From the NCBI GenBank assembly GCA_964632305.1, contig CAZWBR010000019.1, positions 6,453-70,452 of the forward strand: a stretch of DNA of 64,000 nt. Reading direction: 5' to 3'. Every line of letters begins with the position of its first letter. The stretch's first letter is position 1. The position numbers were made by a program, and so were the translations under genes. The notes under the pieces were generated by a model. It ran no database searches. It saw only the letters and a program-made list of their open reading frames with translations, and was not told the origin of the DNA. This document shows, piece by piece, positions 17,623-27,026 of the stretch. Source of the DNA: CAZWBR01 sp964632305 (lineage in GTDB: Bacteria > Bacteroidota > Bacteroidia > Bacteroidales > Prolixibacteraceae).

Positions 17623-18003
17623 ATGAAAATCAATCGTTACGAAGACATCTCTCAGATCGAACGTGAAGCCAAACGCGACTATATCGATCGGCATTCGGCA
17701 TTTGTATATTGCGATGACAAGGCCAGTAAGGGAGAAAAATTTAAGGTGAAAGTTAAAGTTGGTGATGAATACAAACATCCGGATGATTTTGATCACTACA
17801 TCAGCTGGATACAACTATGGGATGGGGAGCGGATGTTAGCCCAGACTTCCTTTCAAGCCGGTACATTGGGTAATGCGCCAGGACAGACAGAGGTGGATTT
17901 TTATATCGTTCCCACCAGAAATCTTAAATTAATGGCTCATGCTTTTTGTACCAAACATGGTCTGTGGCAAAGCGACGAAAAAGCAGTGGAGGTTCCTGAA
18001 TAA
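17623..18003 (+). CDS. superoxide reductase (neelaredoxin-type desulfoferrodoxin)
   Basis: A 126-aa class II superoxide reductase. The non-haem iron site ligands are visible: His in 'DRHSAF', 'YKHPDDFDHYISWIQLW' (two His) and 'AHAFCTKHGLW' (Cys and last His). There is no N-terminal desulforedoxin domain. The enzyme converts superoxide to H2O2 without making O2, which suits an anaerobe, and the product can be handled by the adjacent AhpC. The two genes probably form one peroxide/superoxide operon. Confidence 0.9.
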   Translation: MKINRYEDISQIEREAKRDYIDRHSAFVYCDDKASKGEKFKVKVKVGDEYKHPDDFDHYISWIQLWDGERMLAQTSFQAGTLGNAPGQTEVDFYIVPTRNLKLMAHAFCTKHGLWQSDEKAVEVPE

Positions 18004-18210
18004 ATTATTATTAAATATTTATTTCAGAATTCCTGCTCAAGATGATTTTAACCGGACTATTTGCTCAACGAGGAGAAAATTAATAAAAAATGCATTGTTT
18101 AATACAAAAGTTAAGCAACAAAGTCAAGAGCAAAAAGTTGTTTTTTTAAAACAACTTCGAGTTTTAACTTTATTTAACATTGGTTAAGCTACATTTAGGC
18201 AAGTTGATCG

Positions 18211-18305
18211 TATCTTTGTATCATTGCTGAAAAGCAGGTTTTTTCATAGGATTTAGGTTAGTTAGGTTAGGTTAAAAAGGGTGTCGCTCGACACCCTTTT
18301 TTTAT
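18211..18305 (+). ncRNA. candidate small RNA with its own promoter and terminator
   Basis: TATCTTTG at 18211-18218 matches the Bacteroidota -7 element. About 60 bp downstream a strong hairpin (AAGGGTGTC / GACACCCTT, 18277-18298) ends in T7. The transcript in between holds a TTAGGTTAG-type repeat and no ORF. The 18004-18422 gap contains no other feature. It could instead be only the terminator of the superoxide reductase operon. Confidence 0.4.
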
Positions 18306-18422
18306 TGTTCCAATTCAGAGATCATTCCAGAACCAATTATTCCAAAGAATAAGATTAAGATGGATATGTATGACGATTTTTTGTTGGACTCTTTCCTGAC
18401 TGCTTATATTACCGGACAATGC

Positions 18423-19451
18423 TCAACTAAGAATCCCATCAGGGAACTGCATCGTCACACAATGGAGAGAACCATGCTGTTTGATGAGAGGGAGGCAATT
18501 TATACTGATGATATCCCTATCAGGGAATGCGGCTTTTAACTGATCAACAGCCAATTGGTCTTTTATAGAATTATAGGTAGGGAGCAACACCGCATCATTC
18601 AAAATCAGAAAGTTTGCATACGTGGCAGGAATACGGCAACCCTCTTCATATACGGGATCGGCCATTGGGAGAGGTATTAACCGATAGGGATCACCGGTTA
18701 TCGTCTTAAACGATCTCAATTCCTCCTCCATAATCATTAAAGCCTGATAATGCTCATCCGAAGGGTCCTCACACCGGACATAAGCAATAGTATTCTCATC
18801 ACATAATCTGGCTAACGTGTCGATATGACTGTCGGTATCGTCGCCGGCAAGGTATCCCGAACTAAGCCAAAGGACTTGTTTTGCCCCAAAAGTTTCTTTC
18901 AGATAGAATTCAATCTCCTTTTCTGAAAGGTGATCGTTTCTGTTTGGTGAAAGCAGACAATCTTTGGTGGTCATTAGTGTTCCATTCCCGTCCGATTCGA
19001 TACTCCCTCCTTCAAAAACAAAACCGAGTTTATTATCGTACGAAACTTCAGGTCTAAATATCTTTCTCTTATATAGTTCCCGGGTAATTTGGTTATCCAG
19101 ATTGGCCGCAAATTTCATTCCCCACCCGTTGAAGCAGAAATCATAAAGCACCGGTTGTCCATCCATAAAAACTGTAATGGCACCATGATCACGTGCCCAG
19201 GTATCGTTGGCAGGTATTTCTTCCAGGATTAAATTTTCTGATCGGCAATTGATCAGTCTGGGAAGTAATTTCTTCTTATCAGGACAAACGATCAGTAACT
19301 TTTCCCTTTTGGATATTTCCGCGGCAATTTCGAGAAAACATCCTTCTACCTCTTCAAGCATATAAAACCAATCACTCTTTTCGTGAGGCCACGTTAACAT
19401 TACTCCGCTTTGAGGATACCATTCAGCAGGAAAAACAATGTTTCTATTCAT
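18423..19451 (-). CDS. agmatine deiminase / peptidyl-arginine deiminase family enzyme
   Basis: A 342-aa guanidino-group hydrolase. Signature blocks are 'FPAEWYPQSGVMLTWPHEKS' at the N-terminus, 'NDTWARDHGAI', 'FEGGSIESDGNGTLMTT', 'GDDTDSHIDTLARL' (catalytic His/Asp) and the C-terminal nucleophile Cys in 'GSLHCVTMQFP'. These agree with the PPAD/AguA family. Agmatine to N-carbamoylputrescine is the most common activity. No putrescine pathway partner is adjacent, so substrate identity rests on family resemblance. It is probably cytoplasmic, since there is no signal peptide. Confidence 0.88.
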   Translation of the reverse strand: MNRNIVFPAEWYPQSGVMLTWPHEKSDWFYMLEEVEGCFLEIAAEISKREKLLIVCPDKKKLLPRLINCRSENLILEEIPANDTWARDHGAITVFMDGQPVLYDFCFNGWGMKFAANLDNQITRELYKRKIFRPEVSYDNKLGFVFEGGSIESDGNGTLMTTKDCLLSPNRNDHLSEKEIEFYLKETFGAKQVLWLSSGYLAGDDTDSHIDTLARLCDENTIAYVRCEDPSDEHYQALMIMEEELRSFKTITGDPYRLIPLPMADPVYEEGCRIPATYANFLILNDAVLLPTYNSIKDQLAVDQLKAAFPDRDIISINCLPLIKQHGSLHCVTMQFPDGILS

Positions 19452-19541
19452 CTCTATTTTTAGTATGACGAGTTATGATTATTTTGACGTAAAAAATTAA
19501 CCCTTCATTAATCGGATCAAACCACCTTGAACTCTATAAAT

Positions 19542-20894
19542 TTAATTCTTTATCGCCGATAGAATATTTTTCAGGAAACCATTATGATCGAATGATTCTT
19601 CCGAAAAGCCTAACCGGACGACAACCAATTTTCGTGAAGGAATAATAAAAATCCTTTGCCCTCTGTGTCCCTGGCAGGAAAACATATCTTTGGGTGCATC
19701 GGGCAATCCGGAAGATTGATTAAGCCAAAACTGAGCTCCATACTTACCTTCAGATGATGGGGCAATTGTTCGTGAATAGTCCACCCAACCTTTCGGTAAG
19801 ATTGTATCCCCTTTCCAGACCCCATCGTAATAATAAAGCAGGCCAAAACGTGCCCAATCACGTGCCGTGCCATATCCGTAAGAGGATCCGACAAAATTTC
19901 CGGAAGCATCTGTTTCAAACAGGAAACTGTTCATCCCAATCTTTTGAAACAGGTATTGGTAAGGGAAAAGATGATACTGCTGGTCAATCTTAATGGTTGA
20001 TCGTACAATCCCCGAAAGAATATTTGAGGTTCCGGAGGAGTATTTCCAATCTGTTCCAGGCTTCTTGCCATAGGGCGCAGAAATCGCAGTTTGAAAAGTA
20101 TTGCTTTCACGATAGAGCATTTTGGTTGCATCCGATACATCCCCATAATTCTCATCCCATTTCAATCCACTGCTCATCTGCATCAGGTTATTCAAGGTAA
20201 TATCGCGTCGTTTGTCGTTTAACCATTCAGGGACAGGTGCAAGTGAATTTACATTCAGCTTCCCCTGTTTTACCAGAATCCCAACCATTGCATTGACTAT
20301 ACTTTTGTTCATCGACCAACCCCAAAGTTTGGTGTTGGCGGTAATATCACGTTCTGTCCAGTACTTCTCGCCTACGATTACCCCATCATAGACAACAACA
20401 ACAGCGGCTGTTTGTTTTGATTTATTTCCCGGCAGATCGAAAGCAAGATTGATCGAGGAATTCAACTGTTTTTGATCGATCTCCGGGAAAACGGTATCTT
20501 TCATCCGGTCACCTTCCGGCCAAGGGCGGTTCCAGATGCCAGGAACAGGGGCAGGAAGTTGAACGCTGTTTTTCTGAAGATCTCCTATTTGCTGCTCACC
20601 AACCAAACAGCAACCATATCCCTCCCGATAAACAGCAGTTTGTCCGGCCAAACCAAAAAAAGAGGTCGTAACGGATTTATTTTGATAATCAATGGTGCTT
20701 TTGGTATATTTTACGATTGAATAGTTTAAATCAAGATCTTGGACGGACTGTGCATCACGACCTGCAACAAATATTCCGGAAGCGAGACATTTCGCCCCGT
20801 ATCCGGTAGCTATATAAAGCTTAGGATATTGAGATGCTCCAATAACGGATAAGGTTATCACAACAATTATGGAAATTATGATTCTTTTACTCAT
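19542..20894 (-). CDS. serine hydrolase of the beta-lactamase class C / CubicO family
   Basis: A 450-aa protein with an N-terminal hydrophobic segment ('IIISIIVVITLSVIGASQYP'), probably a signal or anchor. The SxxK nucleophile motif is 'WSMNKSIVNAMVG', and 'WKYSSGTSNILSG' is the YxN-like second motif. A late 'GHRGQRIFIIPSRKL' stands where the KTG/HxG motif is expected. Relatives include 6-aminohexanoate-dimer hydrolases and esterases. It lies 91 bp from the deiminase gene on the same strand, but a functional link is not evident. Confidence 0.85.
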   Translation of the reverse strand: MSKRIIISIIVVITLSVIGASQYPKLYIATGYGAKCLASGIFVAGRDAQSVQDLDLNYSIVKYTKSTIDYQNKSVTTSFFGLAGQTAVYREGYGCCLVGEQQIGDLQKNSVQLPAPVPGIWNRPWPEGDRMKDTVFPEIDQKQLNSSINLAFDLPGNKSKQTAAVVVVYDGVIVGEKYWTERDITANTKLWGWSMNKSIVNAMVGILVKQGKLNVNSLAPVPEWLNDKRRDITLNNLMQMSSGLKWDENYGDVSDATKMLYRESNTFQTAISAPYGKKPGTDWKYSSGTSNILSGIVRSTIKIDQQYHLFPYQYLFQKIGMNSFLFETDASGNFVGSSYGYGTARDWARFGLLYYYDGVWKGDTILPKGWVDYSRTIAPSSEGKYGAQFWLNQSSGLPDAPKDMFSCQGHRGQRIFIIPSRKLVVVRLGFSEESFDHNGFLKNILSAIKN

Positions 20895-21056
20895 TGTTCT
20901 ATTTTAGTTTGTTCTTAAGAAACGATGAACGAAAATAGTTAAAAACTTGGGGATTTTGTCTTTAATAATGGCCAAAAACTCAAATCGAAAATTTTATAAA
21001 TTCTTTTTTTCTAAATTTGGCTTGCTTGAAGAGAACCTGTAAACAGATAATTTGGA

Positions 21057-22259
21057 ATGCATCATACAGATAAGTTTAAAATAATTCAGGTAAACGACCG
21101 TCAGACGATTACAAAATTCAATGATTTTCCCGTCTCGCTTTATCAAAACGAAAAAAATTGGTTTCAACCGATTACGGCTGAAGTTGAAGCAATATTTGAT
21201 CGTGTAAGGAACAAGCACCTGGCAAATGGTGCCATTACCCGCTGGATATTGTTGGGACAACAAGAAATTACAGTAGGCCGTATTGCCGCATTTTTCTCTA
21301 AAGAATCAGCTCAAAGCCATGAACAGCCAACCGGAGGTATAGGCTTTTTCGATTGCATTAATGATCAGCAAGCCGCGAACATCCTTTTTGACACGGCAAA
21401 AGAATGGTTAAAATTGAATGGAATGGAGGCTATGGATGGACCTACCAATCCAGGCATGCGTGACTCTTTTTGGGGCTGTCTGGTAGATGGATTCCATGAA
21501 CCCGTCTACAATATGCCCTTTAATTATTCTTATTATCAGGAGTTATATGAGAATTACGGATTTAAAAACTACTTCAATCAATATACTTACCGACGAGAAT
21601 TGGAAGGAGGAGGGCAACTGCATCCGGTTGTTCGCCGAACAGCAGAACGGATATTGAAAAATCCTGATTACGAATTTCGTTTAATCGAGAAAGGCAATAA
21701 GCGTTATGCCAGCGATTTCAAGATCATTTACAATAAAGCCTGGGATAGTTTTTCCGGAATCAAAGAGATTTCTGATTCCGAAGCGCTCAATTTATTGAAG
21801 GAGATGGAAACCATCCTGGACGAAAGGCTGGTCATTTATGGCTATCATAAAGACGAACCCATCGCATTTTTTATCATGATGCCTGATATTGGACAGATTA
21901 CCAGAAAATTCAAAGGGAGATGGAATATTTGGTCTAAGCTGTGTTTTATGTGGCATTTAAAAGTCACTCATAGTGTGGACCGGGTAATTGGCCGCATTTT
22001 CGGAGTTATTCCTGAATATCAAGGGAAAGGTATTGAAGGAGCTATGGTTATCCGATTTGAGGAAGAAGTTGTAAAACCCCGATTCCCGTACAAATCATTG
22101 GAATTAAACTGGATTGGAGACTTTAATCCGGTCATGATGAAAGTGGCCGGGTTTATCGGAGGTGAGATTTACAAGACTCATGTGACTTACCGATTCATTT
22201 TCGACCGTACGAAAGAATTCATGCGAGCCCCAATGGTAAATCTGCCAGGAAAGCATTAA
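21057..22259 (+). CDS. GNAT-like protein of unknown substrate, 400 aa
   Basis: The family is known mainly from Bacteroidota genomes as a long GNAT-fold protein. The N-terminal half has 'FNDFPVSLYQNEKNWFQPIT' and 'NPGMRDSFWGCLVDGFHEPV'. In the C-terminal half 'IFGVIPEYQGKGIEGAMVIR' resembles the acetyl-CoA pyrophosphate loop (Q/RxxGxG/A). The substrate is unknown. It is followed 9 bp later by mnmA and probably co-transcribed with it. No signal peptide or membrane segment is seen. Confidence 0.65.
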   Translation: MHHTDKFKIIQVNDRQTITKFNDFPVSLYQNEKNWFQPITAEVEAIFDRVRNKHLANGAITRWILLGQQEITVGRIAAFFSKESAQSHEQPTGGIGFFDCINDQQAANILFDTAKEWLKLNGMEAMDGPTNPGMRDSFWGCLVDGFHEPVYNMPFNYSYYQELYENYGFKNYFNQYTYRRELEGGGQLHPVVRRTAERILKNPDYEFRLIEKGNKRYASDFKIIYNKAWDSFSGIKEISDSEALNLLKEMETILDERLVIYGYHKDEPIAFFIMMPDIGQITRKFKGRWNIWSKLCFMWHLKVTHSVDRVIGRIFGVIPEYQGKGIEGAMVIRFEEEVVKPRFPYKSLELNWIGDFNPVMMKVAGFIGGEIYKTHVTYRFIFDRTKEFMRAPMVNLPGKH

Positions 22260-22268
22260 TCATTGGTC

Positions 22269-23327
22269 ATGAATAATAAAGTTCTTTTGGCCATGAGCGG
22301 CGGCACTGATAGTTCAGTATCTGCCATATTATTAAAAGAACAGGGGTATGAGGTCGTCGGAATTACTTTTGTAATGTCGGGAAACGAGATCGATCCTCCC
22401 TATCTCCAAAAAGCTCGCGAATTAGCCCGCAAGCTAAATATCACCCATCATTCGTTTGATGTTCGGCCATTATTTAAAGAACAGATAATCAATTATTTTG
22501 TTGATGAGTACCTTCATGGACGAACCCCTCATCCATGTGTTCGATGCAATAACCTGATTAAATGGCCTATCTTATTCGAACAGGCCGAAAAATTTGAATG
22601 CTTTTATATTGCTACAGGTCATTATGTTCAAATCAAACAGCATGACGGAATATTTTATATCGCCCAAGGTGTCGATCCAGACAAAGATCAATCTTTCTTT
22701 CTCTGGGGCATCCCCCAGGCTCTGCTCTGTCGGACCATTTTCCCTCTGGGCAACTATCTGAAAAATGATGTTCGCCGTCTCGCGGAGGATAGGAATTTTA
22801 CTGAGGTTGCCAGGACAAGTGACAGTATGGGAATATGCTTCTTGCCAAAAGATTACCGTCCCTTTTTGAAAAAAGAACTTGAAGCCAGAAATATGGTTAT
22901 AGGAAAAGGTAATTACTATGATGAGAATGGTCAGGTAATAGGTTCACATCCTGGGTATCCCTATTTTACCATTGGGCAAAGACGAGGTTTAGGAATAAAT
23001 CAGAACAGGCAACTTTACGTGACAGGCATTGATCCGGAAACGAATGCCGTGGTTCTTGGCCCGCGTGATCACTTATTGATTAACCGGATATTAGTGACCG
23101 GGTATCATTTTTCAAAAAAGGCCGGTTGTGAGTTTCCGGAATATATTGTTAGAATACGTTACCGGAAACAAGCTACTCCAGGGGTGGTAAAGATTATAGA
23201 CAAGGATCAACTGATCGTTTCTTTGGCCGAGCCGGTCCACTGTGAAGCAAGTGGACAGACAGCCACTTTTTATCTGGACGATCGGGTAGCAGGAGGTGGC
23301 TGGATCGAGAAATCATGGCTCGTATAA
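22269..23327 (+). CDS. mnmA: tRNA-specific 2-thiouridylase MnmA
   Basis: An enzyme of about 352 aa that thiolates U34 of Lys, Glu and Gln tRNAs. 'LLAMSGGTDSSVSAILLKEQ' is the PP-loop (usually SGGVDSS, here Thr for Val). The catalytic Cys pair is in 'HPCVRCNN' and 'DSMGICFLPKDY'. 'YFTIGQRRGLGI' is the tRNA-binding block and a C-terminal beta domain follows. The ATG at 22269 is preferred over TTG two codons earlier. Bacteroidota often carry a second MnmA-like paralogue, so this could be either copy. Confidence 0.9.
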   Translation: MNNKVLLAMSGGTDSSVSAILLKEQGYEVVGITFVMSGNEIDPPYLQKARELARKLNITHHSFDVRPLFKEQIINYFVDEYLHGRTPHPCVRCNNLIKWPILFEQAEKFECFYIATGHYVQIKQHDGIFYIAQGVDPDKDQSFFLWGIPQALLCRTIFPLGNYLKNDVRRLAEDRNFTEVARTSDSMGICFLPKDYRPFLKKELEARNMVIGKGNYYDENGQVIGSHPGYPYFTIGQRRGLGINQNRQLYVTGIDPETNAVVLGPRDHLLINRILVTGYHFSKKAGCEFPEYIVRIRYRKQATPGVVKIIDKDQLIVSLAEPVHCEASGQTATFYLDDRVAGGGWIEKSWLV

Positions 23328-23482
23328 ACAAACCATTTGTTTATATAACAGATGTAACAGACAGTCTGTTTTATAAGTGCTACAATTTAACACTATCCAT
23401 TCTGAAAAATTAATTATTTTCAGTTCTATCATCAGACTATTATCTTAATTTTGTTTTAATAATCATCATCCAAATTGAATTT

Positions 23483-24445
23483 ATGCTTCTTCAATTTGCA
23501 TTAGTACTGGCAATGCTCCTGCAGATATTTGCCGCGGGAATTTCGATCAAACTGACGCGTGTAACCAAATACAACGTTTCCTGGATTCTGATAAGTCTTG
23601 GTTTTATCATAATGGCAGTCAGGTGTTTTGTTGAATTTTTACCCACAATCTCTGATTATCAGCCACAAACTTTCCGCGAAATTTTTGTTTGGCTGGGAGT
23701 AACTGTTTCCTTCTTTTTCGCAGCCGGAGTCTTCTGGATTCAAAAGATTTTTAAGTACATGAAAAAGGTTGAAGAGGAGAAACGAGATATGGAAAAAGCC
23801 TTCCTGAATGGCATAATACAAGCTGAAGAAACCGAAAGAAAACGTTTTGCCAAGGATTTACACGATGGATTGGGCCCAATTCTCTCCACAGTCAAAATGT
23901 CGGTCTCCACTGTCTCGCGAATAGAAAAAGATGATTCAGTAAAAAAGATCCTTCGCAATACCGATGTAGCTATTGATGAGGCAATTAAAAGCATAAGAGA
24001 AATATCCAACAATTTGAGCCCCCACATCCTTAATAATTTCGGGCTGACTAAGGCCATGCGTAATTTTATCAACAAAATCAATCTTTCCGACACCATTCGA
24101 ATTAATTTCTCAAGCAACCTTTCCAATCAAAGATTTGACAATAATATCGAAGTAGTCCTTTACCGGGTCCTGTGCGAGTTAATTAACAACACCATCAAGC
24201 ATGCCCAGGCAAAGTCGATCGATATTGTGTTAAAAATGGCTGAAGAACGGATCTTTTGCTTTTATCATGACGATGGAATAGGTTTTAACCCGGATGAGTT
24301 ACAGGTGATTAATCAATCGGGAATGGGCTATTCAAATATGGTTAGCCGCATCAATTCCCTGAATGGTCATTTTGATATTTCTTCGGAAATTGGAGAAGGT
24401 ACCACGGCCAAGTTCTCTATCCCATTATATACTAACAAGATATAG
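23483..24445 (+). CDS. membrane sensor histidine kinase, NarL/LiaS type
   Basis: A 320-aa protein with three hydrophobic segments in residues 1-95 (starting 'MLLQFALVLAMLLQIFAAGI') and hardly any extracytoplasmic loop, so sensing is probably intramembrane or cytoplasmic. A HisKA_3 dimerisation helix follows with the phospho-His in 'RFAKDLHDGLGPILSTVK'. The HATPase_c domain has the N-box 'LINNTIKHAQAKS' and 'GMGYSNMVSRI'. It is paired with a response regulator starting 2 bp after its stop. The pair sits directly upstream of the Hdr-like cluster. Confidence 0.9.
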   Translation: MLLQFALVLAMLLQIFAAGISIKLTRVTKYNVSWILISLGFIIMAVRCFVEFLPTISDYQPQTFREIFVWLGVTVSFFFAAGVFWIQKIFKYMKKVEEEKRDMEKAFLNGIIQAEETERKRFAKDLHDGLGPILSTVKMSVSTVSRIEKDDSVKKILRNTDVAIDEAIKSIREISNNLSPHILNNFGLTKAMRNFINKINLSDTIRINFSSNLSNQRFDNNIEVVLYRVLCELINNTIKHAQAKSIDIVLKMAEERIFCFYHDDGIGFNPDELQVINQSGMGYSNMVSRINSLNGHFDISSEIGEGTTAKFSIPLYTNKI

Positions 24446-24447
24446 TA

Positions 24448-25083
24448 ATGAAAATATTATTGGTCGATGACCATACCTTATTCAGGAACGGATTAAAGAT
24501 GTTGCTGGCCACTATCCCGGATTATGAAGTTGCGGGAGAAGCTTCCAATGGACGTGAGTTTCTGGAACTTGTTAAGAAAGAGCATTATGATATTGTCTTT
24601 CTCGATATCGAAATGCCTGAAATTAATGGAATTGAAGCTGCAAAAATTGCCACCACCTTAGATCCCGATCTGAAAATAATTACCTTGTCCATGTACGGGG
24701 ATGAAGAATATTATGATCAAATGATAGAAGCGGGAGCAAAAGGTTTTCTTCTTAAAAATACGGATTTGCAGGAAGTAAAGACGGCGATAGAAGTCATCAT
24801 CAATGGCGGCTCCTACTTCTCACAGGAATTAATGCAAAACCTACTGAAGAACCTGAAATTTGCAAAAGAGCAAAAAGAGATTGGTTGCGAATTTTCTGAA
24901 CGTGAAATTGAGATCCTGTTATTAATCTGCGAAGGACTTTCCAATCAGGAGATTGGCGATCGTCTTTTTATCAGCAAAAGAACCGTTGAAAAGCACAGGG
25001 CTAATATTCTCACAAAATCCAACTGTAGAAATACAGCCGGACTAGTGATTTACGCTATTAAAAATCAGTTTATTGTACCCTAA
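24448..25083 (+). CDS. NarL/LuxR-family response regulator
   Basis: A 211-aa regulator. The receiver domain begins 'MKILLVDDHTLFRNGLKMLL'. The phosphoacceptor Asp is in 'DIVFLDIEMPEINGIEA' and the conserved Lys in 'AKGFLLKNTD'. The C-terminal LuxR-type HTH is 'FSEREIEILLLICEGLSNQE' and 'FISKRTVEKHRANI'. It is the cognate partner of the kinase just upstream. Its position 140 bp ahead of the Hdr-like genes makes them the likely regulon, but this is inference from context. Confidence 0.92.
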   Translation: MKILLVDDHTLFRNGLKMLLATIPDYEVAGEASNGREFLELVKKEHYDIVFLDIEMPEINGIEAAKIATTLDPDLKIITLSMYGDEEYYDQMIEAGAKGFLLKNTDLQEVKTAIEVIINGGSYFSQELMQNLLKNLKFAKEQKEIGCEFSEREIEILLLICEGLSNQEIGDRLFISKRTVEKHRANILTKSNCRNTAGLVIYAIKNQFIVP

Positions 25084-25168
25084 ACATATCCTGATTCCAA
25101 CTAAATATAAGTATTAATACCCATGTAGAAATGAGATAAATACTGTTTTTATCGAACAATTCAATGAA

Positions 25169-25213
25169 TAGTTTTACTAATTGAAAAATTGTTGATTCTG
25201 CATTAGTAAACTA
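25169..25213. promoter_or_regulatory. inverted repeat upstream of the Hdr-like operon
   Basis: TAGTTTTACTAA (25169-25180) and TTAGTAAACTA (25203-25213) are near-perfect inverted copies 22 bp apart, ending 10 bp before the first Hdr-like start codon. Position and symmetry suit a regulator site, for example for the adjacent response regulator. Confidence 0.45.
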
Positions 25214-25223
25214 TTGTTGAATA

Positions 25224-25937
25224 ATGGGTAAGTTATTAGATCAGCTAAATAAAGATATTCGATTTATCGAAGGGCTAAAGGCTTGCATGAATTGCGGGGT
25301 TTGCACGGCAATTTGTCCTGCTGCCGAGTTCTATCAGTATGATCCCCGGATTATTTGTGATACCGTGCAAAGTGGTGATGATGAGCTGATCGAGGCGCTT
25401 CTTCGCAGCGATACGATCTGGTATTGCGGGGAATGTTTGTCCTGTAAAACGCGCTGTCCGCGCGGTAATACTCCGGGATTTGTTATAATGGCTCTTCGTA
25501 AACTTTCTCAACAGTTAGGTTATTTTACGGATTCAGAGAAAGGACGTCAACAGTTTGCCATTAAACGTGTCGTTGGTCAAAGTATCCTTTCGACAGGCTA
25601 TTGCGTCCATCCCGATGTAGTCACTCCGCAAAATCATCCTGAACAGGGTCCTGTATGGGAATGGGTATGTAATAATCTACCAGAGGTTATGGAAAAAACA
25701 GGCGCCAATTATAAACAACCTGGCGCCGGAGGTCTGAGAACCATTGCCCCCGAAGTGATGGATGAATTAAATAAAATATTCGAGGTGACCGGCGGGATAG
25801 AAATGCTGGAAACAATTGAAAGTTACTCTCAGCATAAAGCGGCTGAGATGAACTTGGATGCCTCTCAGAATGGCAGCGACAACGAATATTTTGCTGCAAC
25901 TTATTCCGAAAACAGCGGCAACCACAATCACAAATAG
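25224..25937 (+). CDS. HdrC-like protein with two 4Fe-4S clusters
   Basis: A 237-aa soluble protein. Two cluster motifs lie in the N-terminal third: 'CMNCGVCTAICPAAEF' and 'CGECLSCKTRCPRGNTP', in the order and spacing of the C subunit of heterodisulfide reductase. The C-terminal half has no recognised domain and ends in a polar tail. It is the first gene of a five-gene run (HdrC, HdrB, HdrA, HdrC2, membrane HdrDE-like) and should pass electrons to the CCG protein that follows 12 bp later. Confidence 0.82.
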   Translation: MGKLLDQLNKDIRFIEGLKACMNCGVCTAICPAAEFYQYDPRIICDTVQSGDDELIEALLRSDTIWYCGECLSCKTRCPRGNTPGFVIMALRKLSQQLGYFTDSEKGRQQFAIKRVVGQSILSTGYCVHPDVVTPQNHPEQGPVWEWVCNNLPEVMEKTGANYKQPGAGGLRTIAPEVMDELNKIFEVTGGIEMLETIESYSQHKAAEMNLDASQNGSDNEYFAATYSENSGNHNHK

Positions 25938-25949
25938 TATAATCATAAA

Positions 25950-27026
25950 GTGTTAACTGTGAAAGAGTCAGGTAAAAAAAGGATTTGGGCCGATTACCAG
26001 AAAGAAATTGCTGATGACCATTATTTCTATGTAAGGAGTTGTATTCGGCAAACATTTTTCCCCGGATCGGAGACTGCTTTTTTGAAAATACTACGAAACG
26101 ATCTGTCTAAAGATGTTTTTGAAGATGCTCGTCAGACAACCTGTACAGGGATTGGATATCACTCGGACATTGTTCCGTTTGAAACCATAATGACAGTGGT
26201 TGCGAGGCATTTTTCCTTAATGACTGAAGCCGGATATAAAAATTTTGTCCCTTCCTGCGTCACCTCTTTCGGAATCTATACCGAGATCCTTGATACATGG
26301 AAACACTTCCCCGAAACAGAAGAAAAGACACGCGACTATTTATGGAAAGCTACGCGCAGGGAATTTAAGGTACCTGAAAATTTAGCCCACACCTCTGATG
26401 TCATTTTTAAGTTTAAAAATAATATCGCTGATTTATCCAAATACAGGCTGGTCAATACTAAAACAGGGGAACCCTTAAAAGTCGTTGAACATATTGGTTG
26501 TCATTATGCCAAGATGTTTCCGACAAGCGGTGTTGGCGGGGCTGAATTCCCGGCAGTATTATCAGGGATGATCGAATCCTGGGGAGGTAATGTTATTGAT
26601 TATCCCGAACGCCGTCATTGCTGCGGTTTTGGATTCCGGCAATATTTAGTTAAAGCCAACCGGGGATATTCATTATCCAATTCCAAAAAGAAATTTGAGT
26701 CGATGCAACCCTATAAACCAGATTTTATCGTTGCCAATTGCCCGGGATGCGCTATGTTCCTTGATCGTTGGCAATATACTATTGCTGAAATGGAAGGGGT
26801 CACCTATGACAACAACGGGATGGGTATTCCAGTCTTGACATATGAAGAGATGGCTGGTCTCCTCCTGGGTTATTCGCCCTGGGATCTTGGGTTACAAATG
26901 CATCAAATCTCAGTTGATCCGTTATTGGACAAATTAGGGATCTCTTACAATAAAAGTGAAAAATTCAAGGGAGCTAAAGGTCAGGATCTAGGCGAACCAC
27001 AAAAACCTCATTTCTTAATCGTATGA
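25950..27026 (+). CDS. HdrB-like protein (CCG domains)
   Basis: A 358-aa protein with GTG as the likely start. The C-terminal CCG domain is clear: 'HIGCHYAKMFP', 'RRHCCGFGFRQYL' and 'ANCPGCAMFLDRW' give the Cys set that binds the non-cubane 4Fe-4S cluster in HdrB. The N-terminal repeat is partly degenerate ('TTCTGIGYHSD', 'PSCVTSFGIY'), so perhaps only one catalytic cluster remains. HdrB is the disulfide-reducing subunit in methanogens; the substrate here is unknown. It overlaps the next gene by 4 bp (ATGA). Confidence 0.82.
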   Translation: MLTVKESGKKRIWADYQKEIADDHYFYVRSCIRQTFFPGSETAFLKILRNDLSKDVFEDARQTTCTGIGYHSDIVPFETIMTVVARHFSLMTEAGYKNFVPSCVTSFGIYTEILDTWKHFPETEEKTRDYLWKATRREFKVPENLAHTSDVIFKFKNNIADLSKYRLVNTKTGEPLKVVEHIGCHYAKMFPTSGVGGAEFPAVLSGMIESWGGNVIDYPERRHCCGFGFRQYLVKANRGYSLSNSKKKFESMQPYKPDFIVANCPGCAMFLDRWQYTIAEMEGVTYDNNGMGIPVLTYEEMAGLLLGYSPWDLGLQMHQISVDPLLDKLGISYNKSEKFKGAKGQDLGEPQKPHFLIV

